Source: Bernardetia sp.
GTDB lineage: Bacteria; Bacteroidota; Bacteroidia; Cytophagales; Bernardetiaceae
Assembly (NCBI GenBank): GCA_020630575.1
Contig: JAHDBD010000029.1
Coordinates: 1 to 59,333 of the forward strand
Length of the DNA stretch: 59,333 nt
Direction of reading: 5' to 3'
In this document: positions 58,694 to 59,333 of the stretch, piece by piece
Position numbering within the stretch: position 1 is the first letter of the stretch
Layout: every line of letters begins with the position of its first letter
The notes under the pieces: model-generated
Database searches by the model: none
What the model was told of the DNA's origin: nothing
The model's input: the letters and a program-made list of their open reading frames with translations, nothing else
Program-made: the position numbers and the translations under genes

Positions 58694-59110
58694 TTACTTT
58701 GATGTTATTGATGTTAATTGGTCTAAAAACTCTTCTGCTAATTCAGGAGTTTTAAATCTAGTAAAAGGAAACTTAGAGTGATTAGCTATTTTTTCAACTT
58801 GTAGATTAGCAATATCATCTACGGCTGCTATTTCGGCTGTATGTAACAATCCTTTTCCTACTGAGTAAAGTCGCATAGATAGAAACAACTCTTCTATTTC
58901 TTTCGATAAAATATTCATTAGACGTAAATCTGCATGAATAGTAAAATTAGGAACGACTTGTTCCACTACTTGTTCCCAATACAGTTGAAAATCCTCTAAA
59001 TCTTCTATATTTAGCCATTTTTCTTTAATCACTAAATAGATTCTATTTTTAGAAAAATCTACGCTGATATGATAACATTTTTTTTCTGCAATGACTACTT
59101 TGTTTGACAT
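58694..59110 (-). CDS. Probable chromosomal gene right of the element, unrecognised
   Basis: 138 aa from the ATG at 59110 (an in-frame GTG at 59152 is less likely). Alternating strands and helices (YHISVDFSKNRIYLVIKEKW ... FTIHADLRLMNIL) resemble STAS/SpoIIAA-like folds common in this phylum. No mobile-element features; it marks the host side of the right boundary, or the start of yet another element. Confidence 0.55.
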   Translation of the reverse strand: MSNKVVIAEKKCYHISVDFSKNRIYLVIKEKWLNIEDLEDFQLYWEQVVEQVVPNFTIHADLRLMNILSKEIEELFLSMRLYSVGKGLLHTAEIAAVDDIANLQVEKIANHSKFPFTRFKTPELAEEFLDQLTSITSK

Positions 59111-59189
59111 ATTATGTATTATGAAGGAAATAATAGTTTTTAAGTTAAACACGCTTACAAATTTAAAAAAATATTCTTCTAATAATACA

Positions 59190-59221
59190 AAAAAAGCTAC
59201 ATTTTTTCAAATATAGCTTTT
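59190..59221. terminator. Terminator
   Basis: AAAAAGCTA pairs with TAGCTTTTT, following the truncated gene at the window end. Confidence 0.7.
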
Positions 59222-59244
59222 TGAGGTTCTATAAAATTTAGAAT

Positions 59245-59333
59245 CTATCCAAATGCAAGTACAAGGATTTTATATTGTTCATCTCCACCAAAAGTAGCAT
59301 TAAAAGAATTTAAAGATACGTTTTGCATTGTAT
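59245..59333 (-). CDS. 3' end of a gene cut off by the window edge
   Basis: The frame ends NATFGGDEQYKILVLAFG and stop; an ATG at 59327 could be internal or the start. Too short to identify. Confidence 0.4.
   Translation of the reverse strand, partial: TMQNVSLNSFNATFGGDEQYKILVLAFG

Noticed and set aside
17873..59221. The thrice-repeated GCTA...TAGC hairpin as an attachment or mobile repeat
   Set aside because: Each copy follows a gene end and has A and T runs, so it is explained as a common terminator type.

Overview
The window looks like a low-GC Bacteroidota chromosome, probably Cytophagales. The evidence is the high A+T, the recurrent promoter box TAnnTTTG with TTTG or TTG about 19-20 bp upstream, A-rich leaders without Shine-Dalgarno sites, and Bacteroidota-type tyrosine recombinases. 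All family names here come from reading the sequence; no search was run.

Layout. Two related integrative elements lie in tandem. Element 1 is incomplete: its right part is 1-17.7 kb and the rest lies left of the window. Element 2 is complete and about 40.8 kb long (17.7-58.45 kb). Each ends with a tyrosine recombinase gene followed by a near-identical, strongly folded ~110-150 bp repeat (17656-17805 and 58414-58568), the candidate attachment site. Beyond 58.5 kb come apparently chromosomal genes.

Each element has the same plan, read leftwards from its integrase: integrase; coiled-coil repressor; a long leftward operon of small, often membrane-bound or zinc-binding proteins with clusters of iterons (presumed replication/maintenance, 10.1-15.5 kb and 48.4-56.3 kb); a 32-bp tandem-repeat array; a variable cargo bay; a small membrane protein; a 89-92 aa DNA-binding-like protein facing a secreted protein across a 10-bp-phased iteron array; then the virion-like module. 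Flanks of equivalent parts are conserved, but DNA-binding parts (HTH of the repressor, operators, iterons) have diverged, as expected for two elements that must coexist.

Cargo. Element 1 carries a single-chain type ISP-like restriction-modification enzyme, with an attenuator-like hairpin in its leader, and an AAA-ATPase with a C-terminal HEPN-type RNase motif. Element 2 carries a nuclease-methylase plus specificity subunit, apparently joined by a -1 frameshift, and a type VI secretion cassette (TssD/Hcp-like tube protein, metzincin protease, exported MORN-repeat protein).

The 21 kb block 17.9-39.1 kb is one leftward module and the most novel part. It encodes a T7-lysozyme-type amidase, an L,D-transpeptidase-like protein, a peptidoglycan-binding protein, a transglutaminase-fold protein, many proteins with a single membrane segment, several small beta-rich proteins of capsid/penton type, three related fibre-like proteins, a RadA/RecA-like ATPase and a SNF2-helicase/N6-methylase pair. 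No terminase, portal, tape measure, sheath or tail tube is recognisable. Five proteins share a Gly-Leu-Asp-Gly signature, mostly beside membrane segments and lysine tracts. My best reading is the structural and entry module of an undescribed, probably tailless and membrane-containing, temperate virus or a virus-derived particle. That is an inference, not a proof.
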